Source of the DNA: Ophiobolus disseminans
Lineage: Eukaryota > Ascomycota > Dothideomycetes > Pleosporales > Phaeosphaeriaceae
DNA: 64,000 nt
Assembly (NCBI GenBank): GCA_010093685.1
Contig: MU006242.1
Span: 434,001-498,000, forward strand
Direction: 5' to 3'
The position numbers and the translations under genes are program-made. Shown here in pieces: positions 43,995-55,492 of this stretch (positions within the stretch are counted from its first letter, which is position 1; every line of letters begins with the position of its first letter). Below the pieces are notes generated by a model. That model was not told where the DNA came from. It saw nothing but the letters and a program-made list of their open reading frames with translations, and made no database searches.

Positions 43995-45822
43995 GCTTGC
44001 GGCGGGTTCAACCTTGAGGAGGCTGACCTGTGGGTGTGTGTGTGGGTGTGGAGGAGTGTCTGTCGGGACACTGGGCGAGTGTTGTTGTGGTGAGCTTCAG
44101 CCTGCTGCGAGCGTACCGGTCAGTATGAGGCTTTTGCCAACAAGGCGGTGAGTAAGCGGAGCGGGCAGCCAAGGACCGCGGCAACGGGAAGCAAGCGGGT
44201 TGATAGTGAGGTCGAGGAGGTGCAGGGCCGAGTGAGGGAGCGCGTTGTGGATGATAAATAGGGCAGAGGCGGAGGGAGATGACAGAGTGGGCCCGAGAGC
44301 TGGGCTGAGGAGGACTTACAGGGCGTGAATGAAGAGCCCAACGGATAGCGGCACCGCGGTCTGGTGAGAGGCTGCAAGAGGACAACGTTTGCTCCTAGGA
44401 TATTAGGTGCGAAGAGGCAGCTGCACGCACAGAGACAGCAGAAAGGGCCTCGAAAAAGCACACAGCGGATGTGGTGCTGGGGAGCGGGATGGGAAAGGAA
44501 GCAGGTGCAGGTGAGGCCGTTGGCTACTGCCAGCTCTGGCCTGGGCGCAGCACTTGCACGTGACGGCGCTAGTCGATTGTTCTTTCACCGGCAGCGGTGT
44601 AGCGAGTCCGCCGATCGCGTCTCTGGTGCTTCAGACGTTTTGTCGCCCAGTTACAGCGCGCACGTCTGTCTTGACGTTCCACCCATCGCGCCAGGATATC
44701 CGCTGTCGAACTGCGTCGAACTGTTTCAAGTGCCGTAGTCTGCTGGCCTCATCATGCCGAGGCCTCGTGGTTGCATCTCGCGTTGCCCCTTTATGCACTT
44801 ACCATTGAATACTATATTTGACATTGCATTCTCCGAAAAAAGCTTTGTTGCAACACTCCAGCACGAGAACCACGCTCGTATCACGCCTCATTTCCGCCGG
44901 CATTCCAGAAGATCTGCGGTCCGACCCAGGCTTGCCATCGCCAGGCTCGGAATCCAAGTTCCAAACACTCGGTTTCGGCCGCATTTGACAGCTGCAATGA
45001 CTTGTGGCAACCCAAACGGCCTGACTTGGTCGGCCACCTAGGTACCACGTCGGGGAAGTTAGGCGTCTCTTCAGAACAGGCAGGTCGCTCGGCTGAGATT
45101 GCCTGCATCTGGTATCAGGGACTGATTGCAGACTGAGACTGTTGGCACGAATTGACATGTTGATATTGCATTTCTAGCAATATGTCTCAAACACTCTGGG
45201 AACAGGATCAGGCTACAAGACGTGTTCTCCCGTGGAACGTGAAGCGCATGCTCGGCAAGCCACCCTTCTACACGTGTTGCTGGTTGTTTAATTGGGTGCT
45301 ACAGTCCCTGGAGGCATACCACCATTGTTTGCAGGACCGCATGCGTCATCCTGCCGAGCGCTTGAAGGCGCCATTCCAATCAACCGCAGTGTCATTCACG
45401 TCCATTGGTCCACACTGCTGCACATAATATAAGGATTTGGTCCCTCATAGATCCAAGCTAATAATGGTCTTGGGATACTCTATTAGCTCTGGTCAGAAGT
45501 AACGTTAGTTTAGCTCGCACGTAAGAGTGCGAATTGCTTCTTGTCCAGTGTTATTGGTGTGTGACATAGATATCTCGGTAATGTGTTCGAGCAAGGCACT
45601 AGTGATCTCAGTTAAGTCGTGATGCCGTTGTACTGTCATGGTTATGGGCGGTCAACGTCCGAGAACGCGTGACTGTTTGCAATTGAAGTCTGATTTGCCC
45701 TGTCTATACAGCCATTCCATGTCGAGGTGTTTCCGGTAATTGCGGCCTCGGGGCTATTGTACAATGCTACCCATAGCGCCCATGATACCAAGCTCGTTCG
45801 CCCTCCACCCTGCGAAGTTGAC
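43995..45822. other. Long gene-free stretch
   Basis: 1.8 kb between the casein kinase start and the ATP18 stop. The kinase promoter and a probable long 5' leader lie here. It holds several small frames (for example 45182-45427, 81 codons) with no recognisable motif. Confidence 0.5.
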
Positions 45823-46261
45823 TTAGTGACTGTTTGCTGCCTGGTTCTTTACGGTGGGGTTGCGCGGGTCGTTCTTGTACTCGTCGGCTACACATGGTCA
45901 GTTTATGGACCTGGCTTGTACACTCGTTCGTGTGAATTGCCAATCTAACCTGTTGCCATAGCGTTCGCAGCGGAGTTGACACCGTAGAGGATGACGAGAC
46001 CTGAATTGACGTTAACGCTGTTCATCTGCCACAACCCATGCGCTCCAATCTTCCCGTTGCTCAAATTGCACGCAGCTTCCAAATCTTCATATTCCAACAC
46101 TTCTCATACTTCAGTCGCTCGACGTACCGGAGATGTAGAAAGGCCACATAGGGCGGGCTGCAAAGCTTGGTTAGCAGTGTAATTCAGCTCACATTTTCAC
46201 CCTCTGTCGGTCCAATTGACGTACCGATAGGCGCCGGGAACTTCTTGCCGAGGAGAGACAT
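45823..46261 (-). CDS. ATP18: ATP synthase subunit j (ATP18), four tiny exons
   Basis: Four exons of 37, 30, 51 and 65 nt (46261..46225, 46157..46128, 46000..45950, 45887..45823) join to 60 residues; yeast Atp18 has 59. The protein starts MSLLGKKFPAPIARPMWPFY, passes one membrane helix (ISGLVILYGVNSAANAMA) and ends with DEYKNDPRNP, the family's conserved motif. It is a small inner-membrane subunit of the mitochondrial F1Fo ATP synthase near the dimer interface. Each exon is too short to be seen by length alone, but all donors and acceptors (GTACGT, GTACGT, GTTAGA; GCAG, TCAG, GTAG) keep frame. The intron after exon 2 is 127 nt. It is divergent from SPC19. Confidence 0.9.
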
Positions 46262-46500
46262 TGTGTGTGTGGTAAAGGTGCAATGGCTCGGAGTGCAATT
46301 GCGATGAGGGATGGCGTCGATGAGAGGTTGAGCTTCGGCGCTCCGGCTAGCAGAACGAACTTCGAGCTTGGCATTGTCGGGAAAAAGGTAACACCGATCG
46401 ACTGTTTACCATCCTATCGTGGAGCACAACCCCGCGTTCCTCGCTCACTCAACGACTGAAGGTCTACATCTCGTCTTGTTACTTGGACTAGGCTGCAGTT

Positions 46501-47095
46501 ATGGCATCGCCATTGGAAGGTTGCGTAGGCTCTTTGCGCAACAGCATGCAACTGCTGGGCTCATCCATCAACATACTCGCAGAGGGCGTCAACGACTTTC
46601 CGCGGCTGGCAAAAGTGCTTCAGACGACACGAGTGAGCTTCTTGCAACTTGTTCTTGGAAACTTTCAAGTCTCGCTCTAACGCCTTTCACCAGCACTTCG
46701 AGCTCATCTCCGAATCCGACCTCCAAACCGCCCAGTCTGCACTACTCTCAGAGATTCGCCCGGAAGTCGATAATCTCCTCAAGCGCGTCGAGAACTATCT
46801 GGACAAACTTGAACGGCGAGAACAATCCTTGATAGCGAAGTGCGACCTCAATGATGGCCGGCTCGGACGCGACAGCACAGGTGGCGCAGGCGCAAGACCA
46901 GGCAGTAGTGCTGCAAAGAGAAGTGCAGCCGGAAAAGCTATGAGTGCACAGCAGGAGCTGCGGTTTAAGCAGTTGAAGCAAAGGAAAGACAGATTGAGCT
47001 ATGCGGTGGAGACACTAGAGCTGCAGGCAAAGCAGAGAGAGCGACAGCTTCGAATGAGCATGGCAGCACCACAGCAGCAGTTCTACGATGATTGA
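46501..47095 (+). CDS. SPC19: DASH complex subunit SPC19
   Basis: Two exons (46501..46632, 46694..47095) encode 177 residues. Exon 1 reads MASPLEGCVGSLRNSMQLLG followed by INILAEGVNDFPRLAKVLQT, and splices (61 nt) to HFELISESDLQTAQSALLSE, the Spc19 signature. The rest is coiled coil (LLKRVENYLDKLERREQSLI). SPC19 is a core part of the DASH/Dam1 ring that couples kinetochores to microtubules. The end is Gln/Arg-rich. It is divergent from ATP18, 239 bp apart. Confidence 0.92.
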
Positions 47096-47424
47096 GCCTC
47101 GATTCCATGGTCATGGCATGGGCAGCATCGGGCATGGGAACAGGGAAGGATCTGAGCGGGCGTTATGTATTTGCGATACCCCATGAGAAATGCTATGAGT
47201 CTATGTTTGCGATACATTCAAATATACTATTAAAGAACGACCAGCACATGTGATTTCTACAAGCAGTGCTCGTTCATGTTGAGTTCGTACAGTGACAGAG
47301 CACTAAACCGTTTGGGCGGCGGCTCATCGGGTAAACCGCCAAGCGCAAGAACTTGGGCCTCACAGATTCACCAACAAGCTCCCGGCAGACCAGCAATTGC
47401 ATCCACACCACGCCTCCATCCATC
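47096..47424. other. Intergenic, ATP16 promoter side
   Basis: 329 bp with no gene seen. Confidence 0.6.
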
Positions 47425-48174
47425 ATGAACTCCCTCCGTATCGCCAGGGCCGCCGTCCGCGCCAGGCCCGCTGCCATTGCCCGCCCGCTCCAGCGCAGGG
47501 GCTACGCCGAGGTCGCCTCGGACAAGATCAAGTTGTCCCTAGCTCTTCCTCACCAGGTACGCATCGCCAGCGTCTGCCGAAGATGACGCACGTGTGCCGA
47601 ATGGGTACAGTACAGGGAATTGTGGCTGACGAACAATTGTGCAGTCTATCTACAAGTCACAGGATGTGTACGTCTGCCGCTGATCCGCTCGACACCGCAA
47701 CGCGAACGCGCAAATACTGACAAAACGTCGCACAGTGTCCAGGTCAACCTTCCTGCGGAAACTGGTGATATGGGTGTCTTGGCCAACCACGTCCCCTCAA
47801 TCGAGCAACTGAAGCCGGGCTTAGTCGAGATCATCGAGGAGCAGGGTGGCAGCAAGCAGTTCTTCCTGTCTGGTGGATTTGCGACCGTGCAGCCGGGCTC
47901 CGTCCTTAGCATCAACGCCGTCGAGGGCTACCCATTGGAGGACTTCAGCGCAGAGGTGGGTTCATGTGAGACGAGACGAAGGGCCGGTAGCTGATATCAC
48001 CACAGGCTGTCAGGAACCAAATCGCCGAGGCCCAGAAGATTGCCAGCGGAAGTGGCAGCGAGGCAGACATTGCCGAGGCCAAGATTGAGCTCGAGGTAAG
48101 AACAATGCTGGAATTGAAAGAAGAAAGCACTAATAGCACAGGTTCTCGAGAGCCTGCAGGCAGCGTTGAAGTAA
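47425..48174 (+). CDS. ATP16: ATP synthase F1 delta subunit (ATP16)
   Basis: Five exons (47425..47556, 47644..47666, 47736..47955, 48006..48095, 48142..48174) encode 165 residues. The mitochondrial presequence MNSLRIARAAVRARPAAIAR ends near RRGYAEVASDKIKLSLALPH. Exon 2 is only 23 nt (SIYKSQDV). The core VQVNLPAETGDMGVLANHVP followed by SIEQLKPGLVEII is diagnostic of the delta (bacterial epsilon-like) subunit of the central stalk. The C-terminal helices AVRNQIAEAQKIASGSG and ELEVLESLQAALK follow. It lies about 1.2 kb from ATP18. Confidence 0.95.
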
Positions 48175-48492
48175 AGGTGTAAATAGCGTCCTTTGTGTAT
48201 AGTATCAGGCACGGAGCATGCGTAGCTTCCATGTGCAACAGACTAGAAGGTGCTTTCCAAAGCCAGGCCAAACATTCAAACTTCGGTCTTCCCGTGTTTG
48301 ACAATTCCTCCCACCATTCGGATTGAGTGCACTCACATCCGCCAGCGACCCTATACTTTCCCTCGATTTCCATTCCTATCTTTTATACCTCTTTTCACCT
48401 ATATCCTGCCAATTCTCTATCTACTGCTAACCAAACAACACTGTCCATTCTATCATACATCGTGAAGCGTCTTTGTTGGGCAAGCATACCTC
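48175..48492. other. Intergenic
   Basis: 318 bp between ATP16 and the large low-complexity gene. A pyrimidine-rich stretch at about 48355-48420 precedes the start, as in many fungal promoters. No gene seen. Confidence 0.55.
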
Positions 48493-51400
48493 ATGCGCCG
48501 TGGATACGACCAGCCAACGTCAAGCTCAGCATCCCGTACCGCCAACACGGGGTTCCGCGAGCCGACTCAGCAGCCCTCGACCCGCACGCGGCGAGCTCAG
48601 TACGAAGCAGCTGTCGCATCATCCGCTCGCAACGAGACTAATCAAACGCGACCTATATCCGCACGACGGAAGTCTTTCCAGCAGTCAGGACCGAAGACGC
48701 CTGCGTATCTGCAGGGTAAAAATCCCTACGGACAGGTCTTGGAGAATGTCGACCACCCGTATCGTGAGCCACGAGTTATGGCGGAGCCAGGACCACCATC
48801 CCAGGCTTTCGCCAGCATTAAGACTCGAGACACGCCTGCTGAGCCCGAGCGAAAAGTCGCTGCTCCGGATTTTGAACCGAAACTTCTGCCGCCACGACAG
48901 CCACCGAAGCCGGTCTCAGTGCAAGCTACGAAGAACTTCTTCGAGGGCAAGGCGTCCCAAAACCGATCAGCTCCGCTGTTCCCACCCGCAGGAGCAGCCT
49001 TTCTCACCAAGGAAGCATCAATCAAGCAGGCACCACAAACTCAGCGGCCGTTTCTCCCGGCTCGTGGCAAGTCTACGCCTGCCTCTGTTCCAACGCTACT
49101 GCAAACATCAGAACGAGCGGATCCAGACTTCACCCTGCCGTTACCACGTCCCCCCGATCCCGTTGTGAGAAGGAATACTAGGCGACAGGACTCGCCTGTT
49201 CCCGAAGATCAGCTCGGCGCTCCTAATCTCTTGTACGAGGAGGAAGAGTCGACTGGACGCAGGAGATCCACAAACGTGTTTAACACTGCTCCTCGTGATG
49301 CTAAGCCCCTTGGCTTCGAGCGTCGGGCAGTAGAGGATAGCCCGACATTGGACAAAGTTTCCAATGCACCACTCGTTGCTATTGAGAAGGCAAGACGGTC
49401 TACCCAACGACGTACTTCTGAAGAGACTGTGAGACGTCGCTCTACTCATAAGCCGACAGCAGCTGCTGAGATCCCAGAAGCTACAGCACCGGACGGGCCT
49501 CCATACCCAACGAAAGGCAAACGTGTCAAATCTGGTCGTGATGTTCGAACACCTTTCGAAGAAGACAAGCCATTAGCTTCGAGGCGACTGCGTCGGCGCA
49601 GGTCTCGGAGTGCTCCTTTAGCTGAAGGAGAGTCTCGGGATGATCGCACTGCCCGGGGAGCCAGACGAAGATCTACCAAGTCTTCCTCACATCCGGGTCC
49701 CGACGCAGAGACCTACCCACACCATCACAGCGAGCCTGTGGATGTCCAGAAAAGGAGTGAGGGCGTCGCTCCCCAAGGCCTGAGCCATGACGGTTCAGGC
49801 TCCGATCACATCTTGCCTCGTCGGGGTACCACTCGCGAGCATATTCCAACGGGTGGCATTGGTGTGCAGCCAGGCTATCACGACATTGAGATTCCCGACC
49901 ACGTTGACTGGCGTGGTGCGTATGGACGCCGGAAGACGTTAGATTTTGGCTATCCGGGTGCTCGGATCAAGCCTCGCTCGACTTTCCGAGCCTACAGGCC
50001 ATTTGAAGACCCTGGCAATTGGATCAAGCGCTCTTGTGGACACTTTACCAACATGGAAAAGTCCGAATCTCGTGAGTATGCAGCAAAGCGCCTTTGTCAG
50101 CAGTGCTTGCGAACTCCAGGGCCAGGGCCTTCAGAGTCACTAAAGCGTCAGCGTGGACGAAGACGACCGGCTACCGAATCGTCTGTCTCTAGTTCGTCTC
50201 TTTCCAGCATATCAGAAGAGTGTTTTGAGCGCAAACCAAGTCGTCGTCGGCGTCGTCATCATTCCGAGTGTATACCAGCAGAAAAGTGTGGAGATACGTT
50301 TGCGAAAGACCTCGGCTACATCATTGACAATGTTCTCGATGAACATGCGAACTCACTACAAAGCGTTATCGACAACATTAAGCAGAGCCAGCCCAGTCTT
50401 GCGCAGCTTCGAAGAGTCTCACAGGATCTTCTCCAACGCTGTCAAGAAGGCGGAAAGTGTACCAAGCATAGCCACACGTCTTGTCAAACGTCATGCACGC
50501 AAAAGGCTGTTTGCCAGCCATGTCAGCCTGTTTGCCAACCTGTGTGCCAACCTGTATGCCAGCCTGTATGCCAGCCTGTTTGCCAGCCCGTTTGCCAACC
50601 CGTCTGCCGACCAGTCTGTCGACCAGTCTGTCAGCCGGTATGCCAACCCGTCTGTCAACCACAGATCTGCGAATGGCAACCATCCTGCCCGTACGTTCCT
50701 CCAAAAGCGGCGGAAAAGCTCAACGTGGGGGCTACAGGACAGCTTAAACCCAACGTGAATGACACGTGTTCCAGCCTGCGAGAAGCTGTGCAAACCATAC
50801 CCGAGTTGGTTGATCTTGTCAACTCGGCAGCGGATAACCTCGGAGTCGATCTTGACAGGCGGCCAACAGCCCGCGAGGACAAGAGATTCCAAGACGCTCC
50901 CTTCGAACCCAGCCAGCCTACCGAAGAGAAGCCCGACGAGGATCAATGGCTTCAACAAACTCGCCGACATCTAACGGAGCTAACAGAAGCACGCACACAG
51001 CTGATGGATGAACTTGATTCTATCGCCGAAGATCTCGGCGTTCAGCTCGAGGATCGGCGTGCCTCTGAGGGTAAAGTTGAACCTATGCAACGAGTACTCA
51101 GCAAATCATTGTCAAGGAAGACAACGAGGCTGAGGAACAAATCTGTCGATTCGGTTGTGGAAGAGATTCCTAAAATGATTGACGAGGAAGTCAATGACCG
51201 GCGGCTCAGTAGGGTACTCACTCGCGTTTTAGAAAATCCAAGAAGGATGACAGCTGTTGCTCAGGACGAACAAGGCATCAGTGAGTTCCCACCCGCAGAC
51301 TTTGACCGACGGTGGCTAGAGGTTACTATTGGCCTTGTCACTGGTGTACTCAAGACTTTACCTGCTTTGCCATACAGGTCTCCGTCTCAGAGTTACGATG

Positions 51401-54264
51401 ACGAGCCTGAACATGAGCCGATCTACGACTGGACGCCTCGATATGCACCAATTTACGAAGAACAACATCGATACGAGCTAACATACGAGTCAGAGCCTTA
51501 CAACGAGCCCGAGATTGAGTACGAGGAAGAGCCCGAGTACAGTGATGAAGGATACACCGAAAGCTCAACGACAACAACTACGTCCCCTCCTCAATACGAT
51601 CACGATTTTGTCACTCCAGTAGAGCAAATGGCAATTATTGAGAGCATCGAATCAGAGTCAGAGTCCGATCTTGTAGAAGAGCGTGTCGATACCCGACAAG
51701 TAACGATTCTGCCATCAAGAAAACATACCGTTACTCAGGAGGTTGAAGAGGAACCACCTTCCATCTCTTCAACTTCTCCAGAGCCGGAGGTGGTTCGACA
51801 AATGTCTACAAGAAGGACGACGACGGTCCTATTGCGGAAGCCTACCGAGAAGCTAGTTGAGCCAGAGCCCACACAGTCCTCTGATAGCTATGAAACCGAG
51901 GAGTTTACGGAAGAACCACTCAGCGATGTGCAAGAGCCTGAAGAGCCTATCATATCTCGCATTGGGACACGGCAGCTAACGCGACGTGTCTCGACCCAAC
52001 CTCCTCCACCCTCACCAGAACCTGAGGTTGAGCAGGAGCCAGAGCGAGAGCCATCACCAGACAACATCATACGAAGAGTGACGACACGAAAACGTACCGA
52101 ACTGGTTCAAGAACCACCGGCACCACCGTTTTCGCCCTCAACAGAAGAGGAGGCCCCGGTACCTCGTCAGCCTTCCATGAGAAGACCATCTACTCATGCG
52201 GAACGATTCGTCTTGCCGGGATCCGAATCCTCATACACAGCCTCACCTATGCCGGTCACGGAAGACGAAGAGGATATCAATCAACCAGAAGAGCTGGCGG
52301 TTCTTGAAACTCTACGCCGACCTAGTACCGGATTCCAGCCAATTTTGAGTGATATTCGTCGTCAGTTTACTTCTAGATCATCACCGCCGATCTCAAGACG
52401 CGCGACGTTTGCAGAGAGTCAGTCTCCTCCTGAAGAAACAACACCTCCTCTTTCAAGGCGCCCTACTGTCACACCAGACCCAGATATTTTCGAACCCGAG
52501 GAGATGGCTATTCCTAGGGTCGCAACTCGGCAACCCACCACCGTCCGTCGGCAAAGCACCCATGGGATTTTGAAACAGCCTACAAGAAGATCAACAGAGC
52601 CAGAGGGAATTCCTCTTCCGCCGTCAAGGCAGTTGACCAGGGTAGCTACCGATACAATCATCCCTCTGCCCTCGAGACATCCAACTCGGCAGCCAACAGA
52701 GCCGCGATCGATCCCTCTGCCACCCTCGAGGCAGCCAACAATGGCACCTGAGGAGGATCCAGTGGTCGAGACGCAGCCCGACGAGCCAGCGGAACCACAG
52801 TCTCGACGAGTCTCACGGATTCCAACTCAGCCTTTGGACGATGAGCTCCCGCGACCACCATCCAGGAAGCCAACTGCAGCGTCTCGGAAGAGCACCGGGC
52901 TTTCTCGTCAACCAACACGCCAGCCGACCATCCCATCACGTCGTTCCACTGTGCGCGAGAGGACGCCGTCTCCGGAGCCCAAGAACATTTCAGCACCTGT
53001 AACGCGACAACCAACACGCGTGTCTCGGCAGCCTACAAGGGTGAGTACGTTTGCAGACGCACCAGAGGAGCAAAGCAGCGAGACTGAACCTCCTGAAGAT
53101 TCTACCTCGCCTTCTGTTGAAGAACAACCTTCGCCCGACTTAGACGAAGAGCCAGTGCCTGTCACAGAAACACCAGACGGGGAGCTTGATCCAGAAGAAG
53201 CCCCTGGGCCGGTTCGTTCGAAAACGCGTTTCGACCCTGAGGTTGACGATCGTGTTCCCAAGATCCTGACTATTCCAACAACACGCCCGGAGCGGCCGCG
53301 TAGGGTCAGTGTAGCTCCAGGAATCGATGCTCCCCCTCCAGAGTTTGTAAAACCGGATCTGAAGCCTACTGAGCCTGGGAAACGGCGACGCAGAAAGGTG
53401 CCAAACTATCCACCTGATGAGCAACATCCTGCAGCACCCGCTTATCCGCCTCGCGAGACGCCTAAGTGGACGCGCCCAGGTAAGAAGTTCCATGTACAAA
53501 CTGCATGAGACACACACTGACTTTGTACCTACCTCTTCAAAGACACCCAAACACCCCCCCCAAAGCCAAAGAGTGAGCCAGACCCGAAGAAAAGAAAATT
53601 CTTTGGACGGAGCGCGAAGCCAAAGCAAGAGTCTTCCCCAGAACTCTCCGAACCTGAACCTGAGCCCCGAGTACATCGACCTCCTGAGCCTCATCGAGAC
53701 CGCCCGTACCGTCCCTTTCGATACGCGGCACCAGGAGCAAGACCAGGACCTCCTGGGGGGACGCTACAAAGGCCAAGAGGGTATGATGACCCACCTGGAT
53801 ACGAGCCTTATCGTCCCGCCTACCACAGCGGTCGACCATATACACCCCGAGACTACGATGACCCAGCTGGAGCAACGCCAGTCTACGCTCGGAAGGACGA
53901 CTACTACCCACGACTCGAACCTGTCCAAAGGTACGACTATCCACCACCCAGGCCGCCGCCAGTATACTACCCGCCGCCGCCACCGCCACCACCTTTCCGA
54001 AGAGAATATCCCCCGCCTCGTTATACGCAGCCCAGATATGCTCCGCCTCGAAGGGGACGTTCCCCGCCAAGGTATCGGGAACCTAGGAGAAGATACAGCC
54101 AGCCCGCACCCACCGATGGACCGCCGTCGACAAGAAGCCGATCAGAAAGCTCCTCTCGTGACGTACCTCGTGAGCAGCGTCTTCGTAGCCAAGCGCCGCA
54201 ACCCGTTCGCCGTCAATCTGAACCGCGACAAGCCTCTCGTAACCAAGAGGAGACGCCTAATTAG
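48493..54264 (+). CDS. Very large low-complexity protein with CQPV array
   Basis: Exon 1 (48493..53479) has 1662 complete codons. A 63-nt intron (53480..53542) leads into exon 2, which stays in frame to a TAG at 54262. I do not recognise a family. The N-terminal 500 residues are Arg/Ser/Pro/Thr-rich. A possible zinc-binding module follows (C515-x-H517, C535-x2-C538, within WIKRSCGHFTNMEKSESREY). Residues about 674-724 are a tetrapeptide array of Cys-Gln/Arg-Pro-Val. A region with coiled-coil potential (TRRHLTELTEARTQLMDEL) is next. Residues about 950-1110 are acidic and Glu/Tyr-rich, and the rest repeats RQPT/RxPT-like motifs. Exon 2 is Pro/Tyr/Arg-rich. The real 3' end is uncertain because the plus-2 frame stays open to 55492. 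Confidence 0.7.
50512..50664 (+). repeat. 12-bp tandem repeat encoding Cys-x-Pro-Val
   Basis: A run of thirteen units: a short CQP unit, seven CQPV, two CRPV, two CQPV and a final CQPQ. Each full unit is 12 nt (consensus TGCCARCCNGTN). Third positions differ between units while the amino acids are kept, which indicates selection on the protein rather than a recent slippage. Confidence 0.9.
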
Positions 54265-55492
54265 TTTCAGACGCATTTACCTTCGCGTCGGCCGCAGGCT
54301 CACATATAATCCGCTCGCTCGCGCCCGCCTTCGCAAGAGGAGGCTCGCTCTTGGCCAGCCTTCAAAGATGTTCTTCGTGACCCGTAAGCGGAAAATTCAT
54401 AGGTTCCGGAGGGAAATGGTGAGCGACCAGGAAGTCGGCAAAAGTCTGAAGCACCAAAGGTGTTGCCTCTGCCTTCGTATAAAGTACGCACGTCATACTA
54501 GGTATCTAGAGAGAGTCCAGAACGATCAGAACGATCAGAACGGCCAAAGCACGATTGTCATCAAAGAGCATCGAAAACACCCATGGTTGCTCCTTCACAG
54601 CCGCAGGAGCAAGAACCGAAAGCAAGAAGGCAGCCGACAACAAGAGGCAGCGAACCACGCCGTGACGACCCACAAGCAGAAGCGAGCTTCCAGGAAAATT
54701 ATGGGGATTCCCATTCCGACTTTCCATGGCAAGACAGATGAGAGAGTGCCGCGCAAGACAGCCTCGAAGGTTCCAGCGCGAGGCCCTCCGCTGGATTCTT
54801 TCGTGAACCAAAACCGGTTTCCGGTCCCAGTGGAACACAATCAGCGAAAGCTCAGAGCGGAAGGTTCCCATGACGAGCGTCTGCGTCAACGGAAGGCTCA
54901 CGAGCAACACGAAAGAGCTCCACACCGACCTAACGAAGACAATCAATGGCAATGGAAGGCGCACAAGCAACACGAAAGAGCTCCACCAACATCGCGAGAA
55001 CACCACAAACGGCGCTCGAGAGAACGTGAACCGCAACAGCCCCAACGCGCACACCAACCGTTACCGCAAAGTCAGGATCATTCAGCCAACGAGCAACAGC
55101 GACACCGGAGGCACCACTCTCGCGAGCCACGTACCCGCAAACACCATCATCAATGCTGCTCCGACGTGGAATGCAGCCAGCGTCGGATCCGAAGACCCCA
55201 CCCAAGTGACCACAGCAGCCATGTCTCGCGCCCCGCAGTACCACAGTATCCGATCCCAGCTCCCCATAATCAATCGCGTTACCTCGATGTCCCGTGGCAG
55301 CCAAACCCAGATTGGGATGAGAGGGCCCATTCCTCGAACAGAGTGCACCTCCGCCCACGAAGGGGACATCAACCTTTCTTGGAAGGAGAGAAGCAGCAGG
55401 AGAACTGGGAGACAAGGATATCAAGGCCTCAGGTGCAAGAGAAAAGTCAAAAGGAGGACAGCCGACGATGGTACAGGCGAGTGTTGGGGTGA
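54265..55492 (+). other. Probable further coding sequence of the large gene
   Basis: After the TAG at 54262 the shifted plus-2 frame stays open to a TGA at 55490. From about 54870 on, its composition resembles the large gene: RERE/QQPQ runs, HHHQCCSDVECSQRR, PAVPQYPIPAPHNQSRYLDV, WQPNPDWDERAHSS. Between 54265 and about 54870 it is frame 1 that looks coding (for example KARRQPTTRGSEPRRDDPQ), but seven stops interrupt it (54262, 54307, 54385, 54400, 54499, 54739, 54871). An unrecognised intron, a frameshift or decay would each explain this. Confidence 0.5.

Noticed and set aside
44364..44738. 124-codon plus-strand open frame upstream of casein kinase
   Set aside because: No motif; overlaps equally long frames on the other strand, as expected for GC-rich leader DNA.
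45182..45427. 81-codon open frame
   Set aside because: No recognisable feature, no splice partner, and composition like the surrounding spacer.
50378..50970. Open frames antisense or shifted across the CQPV array
   Set aside because: They are by-products of the 12-nt repeat, which keeps every frame open.
54361..54402. 19-nt intron-like element (GTAAGC ... ATAG) in the 3' part of the giant gene
   Set aside because: Far below the minimum intron length seen in this window (44 nt) and it does not restore frame.
54262..54873. RIP-type inactivation as the cause of the stops
   Set aside because: Every stop codon is by nature one transition away from a Gln or Arg codon, so the pattern gives no evidence. 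Base composition also shows no AT shift.
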